The notes: generated by a model not told the origin, from the sequence alone. Shown: positions 41,010 to 54,052, counted from the stretch's first letter. The stretch: 64,000 bases of DNA from an uncultured Pelagibacteraceae bacterium (GCA_902540275.1 CACBMB010000002.1:1-64000); one strand, 5' to 3'. Numbers and translations are program-made.

Positions 41010-41633
41010 TTAGTTGTATCTCTTTTCTAATTCTTTAACTGAACTTTCTGTAAAAACTATTTTTTTAAATTTGACAATATCATAAGCGCTAAAATGATTT
41101 ACATCAGTCACTTTTATATTTGGGATATTTCTGATTGATTTCTCTATTTTTTCTTTTGATAATTTGTCTAAAATAACAAGTGAATTTTTAATTTCAAATT
41201 TTTTAAAAATTAAATTCATTTCTTTGGTTTTTTTTATTTCTGATTTAAAATCACTAAATACTAGTAAATTATTATTTTTGACTTTCTCACTCATCAAAGA
41301 TGCAATACTTTGTTTTTTTTCACTTTTGTTAAGTTTTCTTTTTTTGTACGACAATTCACCTTTTGGGCCATGTGCAATACCACCTCCAACAAATATCGGG
41401 GCTTTTCTACTAGCATGTCTTGCGTTTCCCGTTCCTTTTTGAGCATAAATTTTTGATGTTGGGCCAGATACCTCATTTTGCTGTTTTGTTTTTGCGTGAC
41501 GACCTTTGTAGTTTGCATTTGTTTTATATAAAACACTACTTATTAATTTCTTATTAATTTTTACTGAAAAAATTTTATCTAAGACTTCGATTGAAACTTT
41601 TTTTCCATTTAAATCTAATTTATCAATTTTCAT
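41010..41633 (-). CDS. rplD: 50S ribosomal protein L4
   Basis: A 207-aa protein whose loop reaches the tunnel. The loop signature KIYAQKGTGNARHASRKAPIFVGGG-type segment (YAQKGTGNARHASRKAPIF) and HGPKGELSYKKRKLNK are clear. In E. coli L4 also represses the S10 operon; not evident here. It overlaps rplC by one base. Confidence 0.96.
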   Translation of the reverse strand: MKIDKLDLNGKKVSIEVLDKIFSVKINKKLISSVLYKTNANYKGRHAKTKQQNEVSGPTSKIYAQKGTGNARHASRKAPIFVGGGIAHGPKGELSYKKRKLNKSEKKQSIASLMSEKVKNNNLLVFSDFKSEIKKTKEMNLIFKKFEIKNSLVILDKLSKEKIEKSIRNIPNIKVTDVNHFSAYDIVKFKKIVFTESSVKELEKRYN

Positions 41634-42343
41634 TATTTTTTCTTTTTATCAGGGGTTTTTTTGGCTTGTTCTGCAGCTTTAATCTTTTCATCAATAGTCT
41701 TTTTCTGAATATTTTTTACAGAGCTTTTTACTAAAACTTCTGAGTTTTTTGATCCAGGAATAGATCCTTTTAAATAAAGCAATTCATTTTCTAGATCGGC
41801 TTTTATAATTTCGATATTTTGCATTGTTCTTAATTTGTCACCCATATGACCAGCCATTTTTTTTCCTTTAAATACTTTACCTGGATCTTGTCTTTGACCT
41901 GTTGAACCATGAGATCTGTGTGAAATTGAAACTCCATGAGTAGCTCTTAATCCTCCAAAATTATGTCTTTTCATTGCTCCTGCAAAACCTTTTCCAATTG
42001 TTTTAGATCTTGTATCGACAAACTTGATATCTTTGAATATCTCTAATCCAAATTCATTTCCCTCTTTATATTTACTGACATCTTTTACTCTATATTCTTT
42101 AAGTTTTTTTTTAGCTTCAGTGTTTTTTTTTGCATAAAAACCCTTCATTGCTTTTGTAAGTTTTGAACTTTTAATTTTTCCATAACCTAATTGTACAGCT
42201 TTATAGCCTCTTTTTTCCTCACCTATAATCTGGATAACTCTTGCTTTTTCCATTTTTAAAACTGTTACCGGAACTAATTGACCAGTTTTATAAAACTCTC
42301 TAGTCATACCAATTTTTTTTCCTATTAAAGCTATTTCACTCAT
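41633..42343 (-). CDS. rplC: 50S ribosomal protein L3
   Basis: A 236-aa protein close to the peptidyl transferase centre. LIGKKIGMTREF, the glycine/His-rich RHNFGGLRATHGVSISHRSHGSTG and KVFKGKKMAGHMGD are diagnostic. A lysine-rich C-terminal tail of about 20 residues extends it. It starts 3 bp after rpsJ. Confidence 0.97.
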   Translation of the reverse strand: MSEIALIGKKIGMTREFYKTGQLVPVTVLKMEKARVIQIIGEEKRGYKAVQLGYGKIKSSKLTKAMKGFYAKKNTEAKKKLKEYRVKDVSKYKEGNEFGLEIFKDIKFVDTRSKTIGKGFAGAMKRHNFGGLRATHGVSISHRSHGSTGQRQDPGKVFKGKKMAGHMGDKLRTMQNIEIIKADLENELLYLKGSIPGSKNSEVLVKSSVKNIQKKTIDEKIKAAEQAKKTPDKKKK

Positions 42344-42346
42344 TTT

Positions 42347-42655
42347 TTAAATCTTTATCTCCACATCTACACCTGATGCTAAATCAAGTTTCATTAAGGC
42401 TTCAACTGTTTGTGGTGTTGGTTCAATAATATCAATTAATCTTTTATGAGTTCTTGACTCAAATTGTTCTCTACTTTTTTTATCTATATGAGGTGATCTC
42501 AAAACTGTATATCTTTCAATTCTTGTAGGTAGTGGAATCGGGCCTTTTATGGTTGCTCCAGTCCTTTTAACTGTGTTAACTATTTCCTCAGTTGAAGCAT
42601 CTAATATTTTATTATCATAAGCTCTAAGTTTAATTCTAATATTTTGTTTTTCCAT
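42347..42655 (-). CDS. rpsJ: 30S ribosomal protein S10
   Basis: A 102-aa protein, also a partner of NusB and NusG in transcription. [21 protein letters not shown] and [28 protein letters not shown] identify it. It follows fusA by 1 bp; the tuf gene usual at this place is absent. Confidence 0.97.
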   Translation of the reverse strand: MEKQNIRIKLRAYDNKILDASTEEIVNTVKRTGATIKGPIPLPTRIERYTVLRSPHIDKKSREQFESRTHKRLIDIIEPTPQTVEALMKLDLASGVDVEIKI

Positions 42656-42656
42656 T

Positions 42657-44735
42657 TTAACCTGCTACCTTTTTGGTTACTTCGTCTTGAACATTTTGAG
42701 GAACTTTTGAGTAATGATCAAAAAACATTGAATATTGAGCTCTGCCTTGTGACATCGATCTAAGATTATTTATATATCCAAACATATTAGCTAAAGGTAC
42801 CATCGCAGTTATTACTGTAGCATTTCCTCTTTGTTCTTGGGTACTTATTTGACCCCTTCTACTATTTAGATCTCCAATTACATCACCCATATAATCTTCA
42901 GGAGTAACAACTTCTACTCTCATGATTGGTTCTAATAATTTTAAACCACCTTGAGTACAAGCTTCTTTAAAACATGCTCTACTAGCTAATTCAAAAGCTA
43001 AAACACTTGAGTCAACATCATGATGCAAACCATCTACTATCGTAACCTTATAATCAATTAAAGGAAAACCTGCTAATATTCCACTATCAGATACACTCTC
43101 AATTCCTTTTTCAACACCTGGAATGAATTCTTTTGGAATAGCACCCCCTTTGATTGCACTTTCAACATCTCTTCCTTTCCCAGGCTCTTGTGGTTCAACA
43201 AATAATTTTACTTTAGCAAATTGACCTGCACCACCACTTTGTTTTTTATGTATGTATTCAAATTCAGCTGATTTCTCTATTGTCTCTCTATATGCTACTT
43301 GCGGGGCACCAATATTAGCCTCTACCTTAAATTCTCTTTTCATTCTATCTACAATTATATCTAAATGAAGTTCACCCATGCCTTTTATAATTGTCTGACC
43401 CGACTCTTCGTCAGATGATACTCTGAATGAAGGATCCTCTTTAGCTAATCTAGCTAAAGCTTCACCCATTTTTTCTTGGTCACCCTTAGTTTTTGGCTCA
43501 ACAGCTATTTCGATTACTGGATCAGGAAATTCCATTGGTTCAAGTAAAACAGCGTTTTCTTCATCACATAATGTGTGACCAGTTATAGTATTTTTCAAAC
43601 CTGCTAAAGCAATTATGTCACCTGCATTAGCTTCTTTAATATCTTCTCTAGAGTTAGCGTGCATCAATAGCATTCTTCCAACTCTTTCTTCTTTTTCTTT
43701 TGATGAATTATAAATTCCAGTACCAGACTTTATGGTACCTGAATAGACTCTTATAAAAGTTAAAGATCCTACAAATGGGTCATTAGCAACCTTGAAGGCT
43801 AATGCTGAAAAAGGAGCTTTATCGTCAAATTTCATCTCTATCTCATCTTCAGAACCAACTTTAGTGCCCTTAATTGATCCGATATCAACAGGACTTGGTA
43901 AATAATTGACTACAGCATCCAGTAGAGGTTGAACACCTTTATTCTTAAATGCAGAACCAGTTAATACTGGTACAAAATCAAAATTTAATGTTCCTTTTCG
44001 GATACATTTTATTAAATCCTCTTCTTTGATTTCCTCGCCATTTAAATAACTTTCCATTAGTTTTTCGTCTTGTTCTACAGCTAATTCAACAAGCTCAGTT
44101 CTATACTTATTTGAAATTTCTTTTAAATCGTCTGGTATATCTTTATATTCCCATTCAGCACCTAAAGCTTCATTTTTCCAAACTTGAGCTTTCATTTTTA
44201 CAAGGTCAACCACACCTGACAAAGATGCTTCAATACCTATTGGGACTTGAATTACTAAAGGCTTAGCTCCTAGTCTATCTTTAATCATATCAACACATCT
44301 AAAAAAATCAGCACCAGTTCTATCAAGTTTATTTACAAAACAAATTCTCGGCACTTTATATTTATCAGCTTGTCTCCACACAGTTTCAGATTGTGGTTCT
44401 ACACCAGCTACGCCATCAAAAACTGCTACAGCGCCATCTAAAACTTTTAAAGATCTTTCAACCTCAATTGTAAAATCTACGTGTCCTGGTGTATCGATAA
44501 TATTAATTCTATGATCCTGCCAAAAACATGTTGTAGCTGCTGAAGTAATTGTAATTCCTCTTTCTTGTTCTTGCTCCATCCAATCCATCGTTGCAGCGCC
44601 ATCGTGCACTTCACCAATTTTGTGGCTTTTTCCTGTGTAATATAAAATTCTTTCTGTGGTAGTAGTTTTGCCTGCATCTATGTGTGCCATGATACCAATA
44701 TTTCTGTATTTATCTAATGTATGTGTTCTAGGCAT
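42657..44735 (-). CDS. fusA: Elongation factor G
   Basis: Translocation GTPase of 692 aa. GTPase motifs: [27 protein letters not shown] and [11 protein letters not shown]; later domains show [14 protein letters not shown] and [18 protein letters not shown] start at the ATG at 44735 ([15 protein letters not shown]), matching the family N-terminus. The track begins 15 bp earlier at a GTG that overlaps rpsG, while AGGTGG just upstream would serve as ribosome binding site for the ATG. It lies between rpsG and rpsJ in a str-S10 fusion. Confidence 0.96.
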   Translation of the reverse strand: MPRTHTLDKYRNIGIMAHIDAGKTTTTERILYYTGKSHKIGEVHDGAATMDWMEQEQERGITITSAATTCFWQDHRINIIDTPGHVDFTIEVERSLKVLDGAVAVFDGVAGVEPQSETVWRQADKYKVPRICFVNKLDRTGADFFRCVDMIKDRLGAKPLVIQVPIGIEASLSGVVDLVKMKAQVWKNEALGAEWEYKDIPDDLKEISNKYRTELVELAVEQDEKLMESYLNGEEIKEEDLIKCIRKGTLNFDFVPVLTGSAFKNKGVQPLLDAVVNYLPSPVDIGSIKGTKVGSEDEIEMKFDDKAPFSALAFKVANDPFVGSLTFIRVYSGTIKSGTGIYNSSKEKEERVGRMLLMHANSREDIKEANAGDIIALAGLKNTITGHTLCDEENAVLLEPMEFPDPVIEIAVEPKTKGDQEKMGEALARLAKEDPSFRVSSDEESGQTIIKGMGELHLDIIVDRMKREFKVEANIGAPQVAYRETIEKSAEFEYIHKKQSGGAGQFAKVKLFVEPQEPGKGRDVESAIKGGAIPKEFIPGVEKGIESVSDSGILAGFPLIDYKVTIVDGLHHDVDSSVLAFELASRACFKEACTQGGLKLLEPIMRVEVVTPEDYMGDVIGDLNSRRGQISTQEQRGNATVITAMVPLANMFGYINNLRSMSQGRAQYSMFFDHYSKVPQNVQDEVTKKVAG

Positions 44736-44743
44736 AATTTTTT

Positions 44744-45214
44744 TTACCACCTAAAATGAGCAAAGGCTTTATTAGACTCTGCCATCTTATGGACATCCTC
44801 TCTTTTTTTTACTGCTGCACCTTTTTTTTCATATGCATCATAAAGTTCATTAAAAATTCTATCTGACATATTTTTATCTTTTCTTTTTCTTGCAGAATCA
44901 ATTAACCATCTAATCGCTAGAGCTTGAGCTCTTTTATTTTTTACTTCAACGGGAACTTGATAGGTTGCGCCACCAACTCGTCTAGACCTTACTTCTACAG
45001 TAGGTTTAATATTATTTATTGCCTCGTTAAAAACATTAATTGGTTCTTCTTTTGATTTACTTTTAATTTTTTCAATTGCATCGTAGACAATTTTTTCAGC
45101 AACACCTCTTTTCCCATCATACATGATATTGTTGATTAATTTTGGGATTATTGTTGAGTTAAATTTAGGATCAGGAACAATATTTTTCTTTGGTTGTGTT
45201 TTTTTTCTAGACAT
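44744..45214 (-). CDS. rpsG: 30S ribosomal protein S7
   Basis: A 156-aa primary head-assembly protein. [37 protein letters not shown] and the ending [10 protein letters not shown] are diagnostic. It lies 5 bp after rpsL; in E. coli it represses the str operon. Confidence 0.97.
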   Translation of the reverse strand: MSRKKTQPKKNIVPDPKFNSTIIPKLINNIMYDGKRGVAEKIVYDAIEKIKSKSKEEPINVFNEAINNIKPTVEVRSRRVGGATYQVPVEVKNKRAQALAIRWLIDSARKRKDKNMSDRIFNELYDAYEKKGAAVKKREDVHKMAESNKAFAHFRW

Positions 45215-45219
45215 TTTAA

Positions 45220-45591
45220 TTATTTACCCTTTTTTGTTCCGTAAAGTGATCTTCTTTTTTTTCTATTTGCAACACCTTGGGTATCTAAATTACCTCTAAG
45301 AATGTGATATCTAACACCAGGTAAATCTTTAACTCTTCCACCTCTTATTAAAACGACTGAGTGTTCTTGTAAGTTATGACCTTCACCAGGTATATATGCA
45401 GTTACTTCATAACCATTAGACAATCTTACTCTTGCTACTTTTCTAAGAGCTGAATTTGGTTTTTTAGGAGTCGTTGTGTACACTTTAACACATACACCCC
45501 TCTTTAAAGGCTGCTTTTCCAGAGCAGGAACTTTGTTCCTTGTAATTTGTTTTACTCTTTTCTTTTTTAACAATTGATTAATTGTTGGCAT
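45220..45591 (-). CDS. rpsL: 30S ribosomal protein S12
   Basis: A 123-aa decoding-centre protein. [35 protein letters not shown] and the loop [13 protein letters not shown] are near-invariant. The lysines of the streptomycin-associated loops appear in TPKKPNS and GGRVKDLPG. It is first of the str cluster, after a 163-bp leader with a promoter-like sequence and a hairpin. Confidence 0.97.
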   Translation of the reverse strand: MPTINQLLKKKRVKQITRNKVPALEKQPLKRGVCVKVYTTTPKKPNSALRKVARVRLSNGYEVTAYIPGEGHNLQEHSVVLIRGGRVKDLPGVRYHILRGNLDTQGVANRKKRRSLYGTKKGK

Positions 45592-45654
45592 ATTTTAATT
45601 TTTAAATTAATTGCTTTTGAAAGAAATAACTGACAGGTTATACTTGGCAGCGTT

Positions 45655-45675
45655 TAACACTGTAACTAAGTGTTA
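45655..45675 (-). promoter_or_regulatory. Hairpin in the rpsL leader
   Basis: A perfect 7-bp inverted repeat TAACACT/AGTGTTA with a 7-nt loop lies in the rpoC-rpsL gap, downstream of the promoter-like sequence and about 64 bp before the rpsL start. It lacks the U-tract of an intrinsic terminator. It may be a leader structure or a protein-binding element; no role is proven. Confidence 0.4.
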
Positions 45676-45697
45676 CATTCCAACCAAAAACATCGCC

Positions 45698-45725
45698 AAA
45701 TTACTAATTAATTTAACTTTGTCAA
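45698..45725 (-). promoter_or_regulatory. Possible promoter of the rpsL (str) cluster
   Basis: The minus strand has a perfect -35 TTGACA, a 16-bp spacer and TAATTT as a weak -10. It lies inside the only sizeable gap (163 bp) in the 28-kb block and points toward rpsL. The -35 is strong evidence and the -10 is poor, so I rate it moderate. Confidence 0.42.
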
Positions 45726-45754
45726 ACTAAAACTAGTATATTTTTGTGATTTTT

Positions 45755-48700
45755 TTATTGATTTACTTGAGTTTCAGATGGCTCAATTTTTTCTTGCTCT
45801 GATAAAAATTTATTATCGTCTTCAAGAGCTTTTTTGTTCCACTTATTCTTAATATTTCCTGTACCTGCTGGAACTAATCGACCCACTATCACATTTTCCT
45901 TCAATCCATTTAAAGGATCAATTTTGCCTTTAATCGCAGCATCTGTAAGAACTCTTGTAGTTTCTTGGAAAGAAGCTGCAGATATAAAAGACTCAGTTTG
46001 TAATGAAGCTTTTGTAATACCCATTAACACTCTTTCAGCAACTGCTGGCTTTTTTCCCTCTGACTTAATTTTTTCATTTATTATATCAAATTTAATTCTA
46101 TCAACAATTTCTCCAGGAAGGTACGATGTGTCACCAGAATTTTTGACCTCAACTTTTTTTAACATTTGTCTTAGTATCGTCTCAATATGCTTATCATTAA
46201 TAATAACACCTTGTAATCTATACACTTCTTGTACTTGGTTTACAAAATACTCTGTTAAATCTTTAATTCCTAAAATTCTTAATATATCGTGTGGCAAAGG
46301 TTGACCGTCTAGCAAATATTCACCCTTTTGAATTTTTTCACCTTGATTAAAATTAATATGTTTTCCTTTTGGTATTAAATAGTTTGAAGGTTCAGTACCA
46401 TCTTCAGGCACTATTGAAACCCTTTGTTTGCCTCTGACCTCTTTACCGAATACAACTTGTCCATCATTTTCCGCAATGATAGCACTGTCTTTTGCTTTTC
46501 TTGCCTCAAACAATTCAGCGACTCTAGGTAAACCACCAGTTATATCTTTTGTTTTAGTTGTTTCTTTTGGTAATCTAGCAATAACATCTCCAGCAGAAAC
46601 TTTTTGACCATCTTTTACAGACAAAATCGAATCTGGGACTAAATAATATCTAGCTTCATTGTCATCTGCTTTTTTAATCACATTACCTTTTTCGTCTCTT
46701 AAAGTTATTCTAGGTTTTAAATCCGTGCTCTTTGATTGTGATCTCCAATCAATTACAGATTTTGAAGATATACCTGTAGCATCATCTGTGGTTTCTTGTA
46801 TTGAAACGCCATCGATTAAATCTACATAACTAGCTATACCACTCTTTTCAGCAATTACAGGTGTAGTATAAGGATCCCATTCGCAAATTTTAGTGTTTGC
46901 TTTAACTTTATCACTATTTTTAAAAAACAGTTTTGATCCATATGCAACTTTATATACTGCTATTTGAACACCATTATCATCTTCAATTGATAACTGAGTA
47001 TTTCTTCCCATAACTATTAAATTCTTTTTGGAGTCTTCTAAAATATTTGAATTAATAATTTTTAATGTACCTTCATTTTTTGTAACAATTTGAGAATCCT
47101 GTTTTACAGATGCAGTACCTCCTACATGGAAAGTTCTCATAGTTAATTGCGTTCCTGGCTCACCAATAGATTGAGCAGAAATCATTCCTATTGCTTCCCC
47201 AACATGAACCATTTTGCCTCTAGATAAATCTCTTCCATACGAAGTTGCGCAAACACCTTCTTTTGATCCACAAGTCATTACTGAATAAACTTTTACAGAT
47301 TTTATTCCAGCAGCATCAATTTGATCACACCCTGCCTCATCAATCATCGCTAACTTCTTAATAATTACTTCTCCAGTAATAGGATGTTTAACATCATCAA
47401 AAGCAACTCTTCCTAAAGCTCTTTCGGATAAACTTACTACAACATTTCCACCTTCTAAAATTTCTGAAAGTTCAATGAAACCAGGATTTTTACAATCACA
47501 ATCTTTTTTTGTTACTGTTAAGTCTTGCGCAACATCACACAATCTTCTTGTTAAATATCCAGAACTAGCAGTTTTTAATGCAGTGTCGGCTAAACCTTTT
47601 CTAGCTCCATGTGTAGAATTAAAATATTCTAAAGCAGTTAAACCTTCCTTGAAATTTGAAGTAATTGGACTTTCAATAATTTCACCAGACGGTTTAGCGA
47701 TTAAACCTCTCATTCCAGCTAATTGTTTCATTTGTGCGGCTGATCCTCTTGCTCCACTATCAGCCATCATAAATACAGAATTTATTTTTAAACCTTGATC
47801 AGTTTTTTCAGTTGCTGAAATTCCCTTCATCATTTCAGCAGCTACTTTATCAGTACATTTAGACCAAGCATCTACAACTTTATTATATTTCTCACCTCTA
47901 GTTATTAAACCCTCTGTATATTGTGTTTCATAATCAGCTATTAATTTCTTAGTATCATCAATTAGTTGAGTTTTGTTTTTTGGAATGATTAAGTCGTCTT
48001 TACCAAATGATATCCCAGCTTTAAATGCGTGTTTAAATCCAAGATCTTTCAACTTATCACAGAAAATCACAGTTGTTTTCTGACCACAAAATCTAAATAC
48101 AATATCTATAATCTCAGAAACTGTTTTTTTTGGAAGTAAACGATCAATTAATGAAAACTTTATATTATGATTTTTTGGTAATAAATTAGCGAGTAAAAAT
48201 CTTCCTGCTGTAGATGTATATTTTTCAAATTTTTTATTACCTTTTTCATCAACTGTTTCAAATCTTGATATTATAGTACTGTGAACTTTAATTTGATTAG
48301 AAGACAAAGCAAATTCTATTTGATCAGCATTTAAAAAATAACCAGCTGGTTTATCATTTACTGGTTCTTGAGATAAATAATAAATTCCTAAGATCATGTC
48401 CTGACTTGGTACAATGATTGGCTTACCGTTAGATGGAGATAAAATATTATTTGTAGATAACATTAATATTCTTGCCTCTAACTGAGCTTCTAAACTTAAT
48501 GGTACATGAACAGCCATTTGATCACCATCGAAATCTGCATTAAAAGCAGCACAAGTTAATGGATGTAATTCTATTGCATCACCTTCAATCAATTTTGGTT
48601 CAAAGGCTTGAACCCCAAGTCTATGAAGTGTTGGGGCTCTATTCAATAAAACCGGATGCTCTCTTACTATAAGTTCCAATGCATCCCAAACCGCGTTAGT

Positions 48701-49924
48701 CTCTTTCTCAACTAATTTTTTAGCTTGTTTTATAGTTGAAGCTAAACCTAATTTATTTAATCTTGCGTATAAAAATGGTTTGAATAATTCCAAAGCCATT
48801 TTTTTGGGTAATCCACATTCATGTAATTTTAAATCTGGTCCAACAACTATTACTGATCTTCCAGAATAATCAACTCTTTTACCTAATAAATTTTGTCTAA
48901 ATCTTCCCTGTTTACCTTTTAGCATCTCAGCTAAAGATTTTAATGGCCTTTTACCGGTACCCGTTATAACTCTACCTCGTCTACCATTATCAAATAACGC
49001 ATCAACTGACTCTTGAAGCATACGTTTTTCATTTCTTACAATTATATCTGGAGCTTTGAGATCCATTAATCTTTTTAAACGATTATTTCTATTAATTACT
49101 CTTCTATAAAGATCATTGAGATCCGAAGTTGCAAATCTTCCTCCATCTAATGGAACTAAAGGTCTTAATTCTGGTGGAATTACTGGTATAACTGTTAAAA
49201 TCATCCACTCTGGTTTTTGACCAGTTTCAATAAATGACTCTATTAGTTTTAATCTTTTGATCGCTCTTTCTTCATTCACCTTTGATTTTGTTTCTTTTAT
49301 ATAATCAGCAAGGATTTTTTTTTCGTTATTTAAATCTAAATTTTTCAACATTTCGAGCACTGCTTCAGCTCCAATACCAGCGGTAAAAGCTTCTTCACCA
49401 TATTCATCTTGATATTTAGCTAATTCTTCTTCATTTAAGAGTTGATTTTTTTGTAGACCAGTTAATCCAGGTTCAATTACTATAAAATTTTCAAAATACA
49501 AAACTCTCTCAATTTCTTTTAGTTTCATGTCAACTGCTAATGCAATTCTGCTAGGAAGAGATTTTAAAAACCAAATATGAGCAACCGGAGTAGCTAAATT
49601 AATATGACCCATTCTTTCCCTTCTCACATTAGATTTAGTTACTTCAACTCCACATTTCTCACAAATTATACCTCTGAACTTCATTCTTTTGTATTTTCCA
49701 CATAAACATTCGTAATCTTTTATTGGACCAAAAATTCTTGCACAAAAAAGACCATCTTTTTCAGGTCTAAATGTACGATAATTTATAGTTTCAGGTTTTT
49801 TTATTTCACCATAAGTCCAAGATTTTATTTTTTCAGGACTGGCTAGAGAAATCTTAATACTATTAAAATTTTGTGATTCTGATATTTCGTTATTTTTAAA
49901 TAAATCTGTTAATTCTTTTTTCAT
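45755..49924 (-). CDS. rpoC: DNA-directed RNA polymerase subunit beta'
   Basis: A 1389-aa beta' subunit. The N-terminal zinc site is complete ([10 protein letters not shown]...CEKCGVEV). The catalytic magnesium site [12 protein letters not shown] is intact, and the trigger-loop region ([13 protein letters not shown]) is present. In the second zinc site the usual CxxC is CATS: Ser895 replaces the last Cys ([19 protein letters not shown] context), leaving Cys885 and Cys892. I start at the ATG at 49924 (MKKELTDLF); the track used a TTG 6 bp earlier that overlaps the rpoB stop. It ends 163 bp before rpsL. Confidence 0.96.
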   Translation of the reverse strand: MKKELTDLFKNNEISESQNFNSIKISLASPEKIKSWTYGEIKKPETINYRTFRPEKDGLFCARIFGPIKDYECLCGKYKRMKFRGIICEKCGVEVTKSNVRRERMGHINLATPVAHIWFLKSLPSRIALAVDMKLKEIERVLYFENFIVIEPGLTGLQKNQLLNEEELAKYQDEYGEEAFTAGIGAEAVLEMLKNLDLNNEKKILADYIKETKSKVNEERAIKRLKLIESFIETGQKPEWMILTVIPVIPPELRPLVPLDGGRFATSDLNDLYRRVINRNNRLKRLMDLKAPDIIVRNEKRMLQESVDALFDNGRRGRVITGTGKRPLKSLAEMLKGKQGRFRQNLLGKRVDYSGRSVIVVGPDLKLHECGLPKKMALELFKPFLYARLNKLGLASTIKQAKKLVEKETNAVWDALELIVREHPVLLNRAPTLHRLGVQAFEPKLIEGDAIELHPLTCAAFNADFDGDQMAVHVPLSLEAQLEARILMLSTNNILSPSNGKPIIVPSQDMILGIYYLSQEPVNDKPAGYFLNADQIEFALSSNQIKVHSTIISRFETVDEKGNKKFEKYTSTAGRFLLANLLPKNHNIKFSLIDRLLPKKTVSEIIDIVFRFCGQKTTVIFCDKLKDLGFKHAFKAGISFGKDDLIIPKNKTQLIDDTKKLIADYETQYTEGLITRGEKYNKVVDAWSKCTDKVAAEMMKGISATEKTDQGLKINSVFMMADSGARGSAAQMKQLAGMRGLIAKPSGEIIESPITSNFKEGLTALEYFNSTHGARKGLADTALKTASSGYLTRRLCDVAQDLTVTKKDCDCKNPGFIELSEILEGGNVVVSLSERALGRVAFDDVKHPITGEVIIKKLAMIDEAGCDQIDAAGIKSVKVYSVMTCGSKEGVCATSYGRDLSRGKMVHVGEAIGMISAQSIGEPGTQLTMRTFHVGGTASVKQDSQIVTKNEGTLKIINSNILEDSKKNLIVMGRNTQLSIEDDNGVQIAVYKVAYGSKLFFKNSDKVKANTKICEWDPYTTPVIAEKSGIASYVDLIDGVSIQETTDDATGISSKSVIDWRSQSKSTDLKPRITLRDEKGNVIKKADDNEARYYLVPDSILSVKDGQKVSAGDVIARLPKETTKTKDITGGLPRVAELFEARKAKDSAIIAENDGQVVFGKEVRGKQRVSIVPEDGTEPSNYLIPKGKHINFNQGEKIQKGEYLLDGQPLPHDILRILGIKDLTEYFVNQVQEVYRLQGVIINDKHIETILRQMLKKVEVKNSGDTSYLPGEIVDRIKFDIINEKIKSEGKKPAVAERVLMGITKASLQTESFISAASFQETTRVLTDAAIKGKIDPLNGLKENVIVGRLVPAGTGNIKNKWNKKALEDDNKFLSEQEKIEPSETQVNQ

Positions 49925-49926
49925 TA

Positions 49927-52900
49927 TCAATTAAGTTCCACATTTAACGCCAAAGATTTTATTTCTTTCACAAGAACGTTGAAAGACTCTGGTATACCTG
50001 ATTCAAAGTTTTCTTCACCTTTAACTATTGTCTCATACACTTTAACTCTTCCAGCTACATCGTCAGATTTAACTGTCAATATTTCTTGTAAAGTATAAGA
50101 GGCTCCATAAGCTTCTAGAGCCCAAACTTCCATTTCACCAAATCTTTGACCTCCAAGTTGGGCTTTTCCACCCAATGGTTGTTGTGTAACCAAACTATAT
50201 GGACCAGTTGATCTAGCATGAATTTTATCCTCAACTAAATGATGAAGTTTAAGCATATAAATAATTCCAACAGTTACAGGTCTATCAAATTTTTCCCCTG
50301 TCCTACCATCCCATAAATATGTTTGACCTGAATTAGGTAATTCAGCTAATTCTAACATTTCAGTCACATTTTTTTCTTTTGCGCCATCAAAAACTGGAGT
50401 TGATATTGCAATACCATTCTGTAAATTTTCACATAAATCTTTAAACTCGTTCTTACTTAATTTATCTACTTTATCTTTAAAGATTTCTTCTCCATAAACT
50501 GATTTTAAAAAATTTGCTATTTTTTCAGTTTTTTCAATTTTTTTATTATTTTCATTAATCAAATTTTTTACTTTTTCACCAAATTCTTTGCATGCCCAAC
50601 CTAAGTGAGTTTCTAAAATTTGACCAACATTCATTCTGCTTGGAACTCCTAGAGGATTCAAAACGATATCTACTGGTCGTCCATCTTCTCTATAAGGCAT
50701 ATCTTCAACAGGAACAATTTTACTAACCACACCTTTGTTTCCATGTCTTCCGGACATTTTATCGCCAGGTCTTAATCTTCTTTTAATAGCAACGAAGACT
50801 TTTACCATTTTCATTACACTTGGAAGTAAATCGTCACCACTTCTAATTTTTAGAACTTTATCCTCAAATCTCTCCGTGATATCTTGTTTTGCTTTATTAT
50901 ATTGATCCTTAAGTTGCTCTAAGGCAGTATCCTCTTTGACTTTACCAATATTAATTTTGAATAAATCATTTATAGTTAGTTGATTAATAAGATCAAAATT
51001 CAATTTTGAACCTGATTCAATATTTTTTAATTTTTTAGATAAAGAAGCTCCAGATAAGATTTGAGCTGCTCTTTGTTTTATACTTCTCTCTAAAATTTCT
51101 TCCTCAACAATCTTATCTTGTTGAACTTGTTCTATTTCAGCTCTTTCTATTGTTATAGATCTTTCATCTTTTTCTATTCCATGTCTATTAAAAACTCTCA
51201 CATCAACAACTGTTCCACTACTGCCTCTTGACATTCTTAGAGATGTATCTGTAACATCAATTGCTTTTTCACCAAAAATAGATCTTAATAATTTCTCCTC
51301 AGGTCCCGAAGCTGAGTCACCTTTAGGAGTAACTTTTCCAACTAAAATATCTCCAGCATTTACCTCTGCACCAATATAAACTATTCCCGACTCATCTAAA
51401 TTTTTCAGAGCTTCTTCGTTTACATTCGGAATGTCTCTGGTAATTTCCTCTTCTCCAAGTTTAGTATCTCTTGCCATTATTTCATACTCAACAATATGGA
51501 CTGATGTAAAAACGTCATCAGTTACACATCTTTCAGAAATCAAAATAGAGTCTTCAAAATTGTAACCTTGCCATGGCATAAAAGCTACCGTAACATTTTT
51601 TCCTAAAGCTAACTCACCTAATTTAGTAGATGGACCATCAGCTATTATGTCACCTGATTTAACCTTATCACCAACTGTTACTAAAGGTCTTTGATTGATG
51701 CATGTATTTTGATTTGATCTTTTGAACTTTTGAAGATTATAAATATCTACTCCTGATTTAGTAAAATCACTATCCTCAGTTACTTTTATTACAATTCTCT
51801 TACCATCAATTTTATCTACAATACCATCTCTTTTTGCTACTATTGTTACACCTGAGTCTAATGCCACATCGCTTTCTATTCCAGTCCCAACTAAAGGAGA
51901 CTCTGGTTTAAGTAATGGAACAGCTTGTCTCATCATATTTGAACCCATTAAAGCTCTATTTGCATCATCATTTTCTAAAAAAGGTATTAGAGATGCAGCA
52001 ACTGAAACTAATTGTTTTGGAGAAACGTCTATGTAATCAATTGTATCAGGCTTAGCTAAAAGAAAATTTAAATTTTGTCTACAAGACACTAAATCCTCAA
52101 TAATTTTTCCATTTTTGTCTATTTTTGTATTTGCTTGAGCAATAGTAAATCTTGTTTCTTCCATTGCTGATAGATATTCTACATTATCTTGCACTACTCC
52201 ATTTTTAACTCTTTTGTAGGGACTTTCTATGAAACCATATTTATTTATTTTTGCATAAGTCGACAAACTATTAATAAGACCAATATTGGGTCCCTCTGGT
52301 GTTTCAATTGGACAAATTCTTCCATAATGAGTTGGATGTACGTCTCTTACTTCAAATCCAGCTCTCTCTCGAGTTAATCCACCTGGGCCCAAAGCTGAAA
52401 CTCTTCTTTTATGTGTTATTTCTGATAAAGGATTAGTTTGATCCATAAATTGTGAGAGTTGGGAACTTGCAAAAAAATCTTTTAGTGAAACTGTTAATGG
52501 TTTAGCATTAATTAAATCCTGAGGCATAGCAGACTCAACATCTAAAGTTGTCATCTTTTCTTTTATTGCTCTTTCCATTCTATAAACACCTATACGAGCT
52601 TGATTTTCTACCAATTCGCCAACAGATCTAACTCTTCTATTGCCAAGATGGTCAATGTCATCAACTTCATCTTTTCCATCTCTAAGATCTAGCATTTTGT
52701 GAATAATTGCAATTACATCATCGTTTCTTAAAATAGTAATTTTGTCTGAACACTCTAAATCTAATCTTGAATTCATTTTTACTCTTCCAACATCTGATAA
52801 GTCATATCTATCAGAACTAAAAAATAAATTATTAAAGATTTGAGTTGCGATTTCAATAGTTGGAGGCTCACCTGGTCTTAACATTTTGTATATTTCCGTA

Positions 52901-54015
52901 ATTGCTTCATCCTTTGTGTTATTCTTATCATTGAGAATAGTTGTTAGTAAATATGGTCCTTTATTAATTGAATTAGTTACTGATATTTGAATTGAATGGA
53001 TTTTTGCATCTAAAATTTTTTGAACTATAGTTTCATTTAGCTCTGTTCCAATTTTGAAAATATCTCCCTCTTCCTCACTAATTTTAATATCGTTATGAAG
53101 AAATTTTCCGTAAATTGACTCTTTAGACACCAAAATATCTTTTAAACCCTCTTGTTCAATTTTTTTTGCGTTAAGATAATTAATTTTTTGTCCGAGTTTA
53201 ATTACAACTTTACCGTTTTTAGCATCTATTACTTCTTCAGAAAAATTTTTCGCTTTGTAGTTCTCAGGATTAAATTTAGTTTTCCATTTACTTGAACTAG
53301 AATCAAAAACATATTTTTCACTTTCATAAAATTCATTAGCAATTTCAGGTTTAGAATATCCTAAAGCAAGCAATAAAGTCGAGGTCAGTATTTTTTTCTT
53401 TCTATCTATTTTAAAATATAATAAATCTTTGACATCGTATTCAAAATCTAACCAGGAACCTCTATTTGGTATAACTCTACAATTAAATAATAATTTTCCA
53501 CTAGCATGTGTTTTTCCTTTATCATGATCAAAAAAAACACCTGGACTTCTATGCATTTGATTAACTACAACTCGTTGTACACCATTTGTAATAAACGTTC
53601 CGCTGTTTGTCATCATTGGAACTTCACCCATATAAACTTCTTGCTCTTTGGCTGATAAAATATCTTTAGTATTATTTTCTTGATTTATTTCATATACAAC
53701 TAATCTTAATGTACATTTTAATGCAGAAGAATACGTTAAACCTCTAGCTATACATTCCTCAACATCAAATTTTGGTTTTTCTAATTTATAAGATACGTAC
53801 TCTAATGTTGCTTTATCATTTAGATCCTCAATTGGAAAAATACTTTTAAATACTCTGTCAAAACCTTTAACTAATTCCCCAGCATCAGGATTAAAATGAG
53901 TTAATTCTTTGTAAGAATTTTTTTGAACTTCTATAAGATTTGGTATTGATAAACTTTCCTTAAGTTTACCAAAATTTTTTCTAATATTCTTTTTTTCAGT
54001 AAAAGATAATTGCAT
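49927..54015 (-). CDS. rpoB: DNA-directed RNA polymerase subunit beta
   Basis: A 1362-aa beta subunit. The rifampicin region shows [33 protein letters not shown], and in the C-terminal part [15 protein letters not shown] and [26 protein letters not shown] are near-invariant. It forms the upper pincer and active-site face of polymerase. The rplL-rpoB gap of 55 bp holds a hairpin. Its TGA stop is followed after two bases by the rpoC ATG. Confidence 0.97.
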   Translation of the reverse strand: MQLSFTEKKNIRKNFGKLKESLSIPNLIEVQKNSYKELTHFNPDAGELVKGFDRVFKSIFPIEDLNDKATLEYVSYKLEKPKFDVEECIARGLTYSSALKCTLRLVVYEINQENNTKDILSAKEQEVYMGEVPMMTNSGTFITNGVQRVVVNQMHRSPGVFFDHDKGKTHASGKLLFNCRVIPNRGSWLDFEYDVKDLLYFKIDRKKKILTSTLLLALGYSKPEIANEFYESEKYVFDSSSSKWKTKFNPENYKAKNFSEEVIDAKNGKVVIKLGQKINYLNAKKIEQEGLKDILVSKESIYGKFLHNDIKISEEEGDIFKIGTELNETIVQKILDAKIHSIQISVTNSINKGPYLLTTILNDKNNTKDEAITEIYKMLRPGEPPTIEIATQIFNNLFFSSDRYDLSDVGRVKMNSRLDLECSDKITILRNDDVIAIIHKMLDLRDGKDEVDDIDHLGNRRVRSVGELVENQARIGVYRMERAIKEKMTTLDVESAMPQDLINAKPLTVSLKDFFASSQLSQFMDQTNPLSEITHKRRVSALGPGGLTRERAGFEVRDVHPTHYGRICPIETPEGPNIGLINSLSTYAKINKYGFIESPYKRVKNGVVQDNVEYLSAMEETRFTIAQANTKIDKNGKIIEDLVSCRQNLNFLLAKPDTIDYIDVSPKQLVSVAASLIPFLENDDANRALMGSNMMRQAVPLLKPESPLVGTGIESDVALDSGVTIVAKRDGIVDKIDGKRIVIKVTEDSDFTKSGVDIYNLQKFKRSNQNTCINQRPLVTVGDKVKSGDIIADGPSTKLGELALGKNVTVAFMPWQGYNFEDSILISERCVTDDVFTSVHIVEYEIMARDTKLGEEEITRDIPNVNEEALKNLDESGIVYIGAEVNAGDILVGKVTPKGDSASGPEEKLLRSIFGEKAIDVTDTSLRMSRGSSGTVVDVRVFNRHGIEKDERSITIERAEIEQVQQDKIVEEEILERSIKQRAAQILSGASLSKKLKNIESGSKLNFDLINQLTINDLFKINIGKVKEDTALEQLKDQYNKAKQDITERFEDKVLKIRSGDDLLPSVMKMVKVFVAIKRRLRPGDKMSGRHGNKGVVSKIVPVEDMPYREDGRPVDIVLNPLGVPSRMNVGQILETHLGWACKEFGEKVKNLINENNKKIEKTEKIANFLKSVYGEEIFKDKVDKLSKNEFKDLCENLQNGIAISTPVFDGAKEKNVTEMLELAELPNSGQTYLWDGRTGEKFDRPVTVGIIYMLKLHHLVEDKIHARSTGPYSLVTQQPLGGKAQLGGQRFGEMEVWALEAYGASYTLQEILTVKSDDVAGRVKVYETIVKGEENFESGIPESFNVLVKEIKSLALNVELN

Positions 54016-54024
54016 CTATGTATT

Positions 54025-54052
54025 AATACTGATTAAAAAATTAATCAGTATT
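54025..54052 (-). promoter_or_regulatory. Hairpin between rplL and rpoB (attenuator or processing site candidate)
   Basis: A perfect 12-bp inverted repeat AATACTGATTAA/TTAATCAGTATT with a 4-nt loop lies in the 55-bp rplL-rpoB gap. No U-tract follows on the minus strand, so it is not a classical terminator. In E. coli the same gap has an attenuator and an RNase III site that set the ribosomal-protein to polymerase ratio; I infer a similar role here. Confidence 0.55.

Noticed and set aside
45834-46304. 156-aa plus-strand ORF inside rpoC
   Set aside because: It lies fully antisense to a clearly conserved part of rpoC and has no recognisable domain or start signal; low stop density on the antisense strand explains it.
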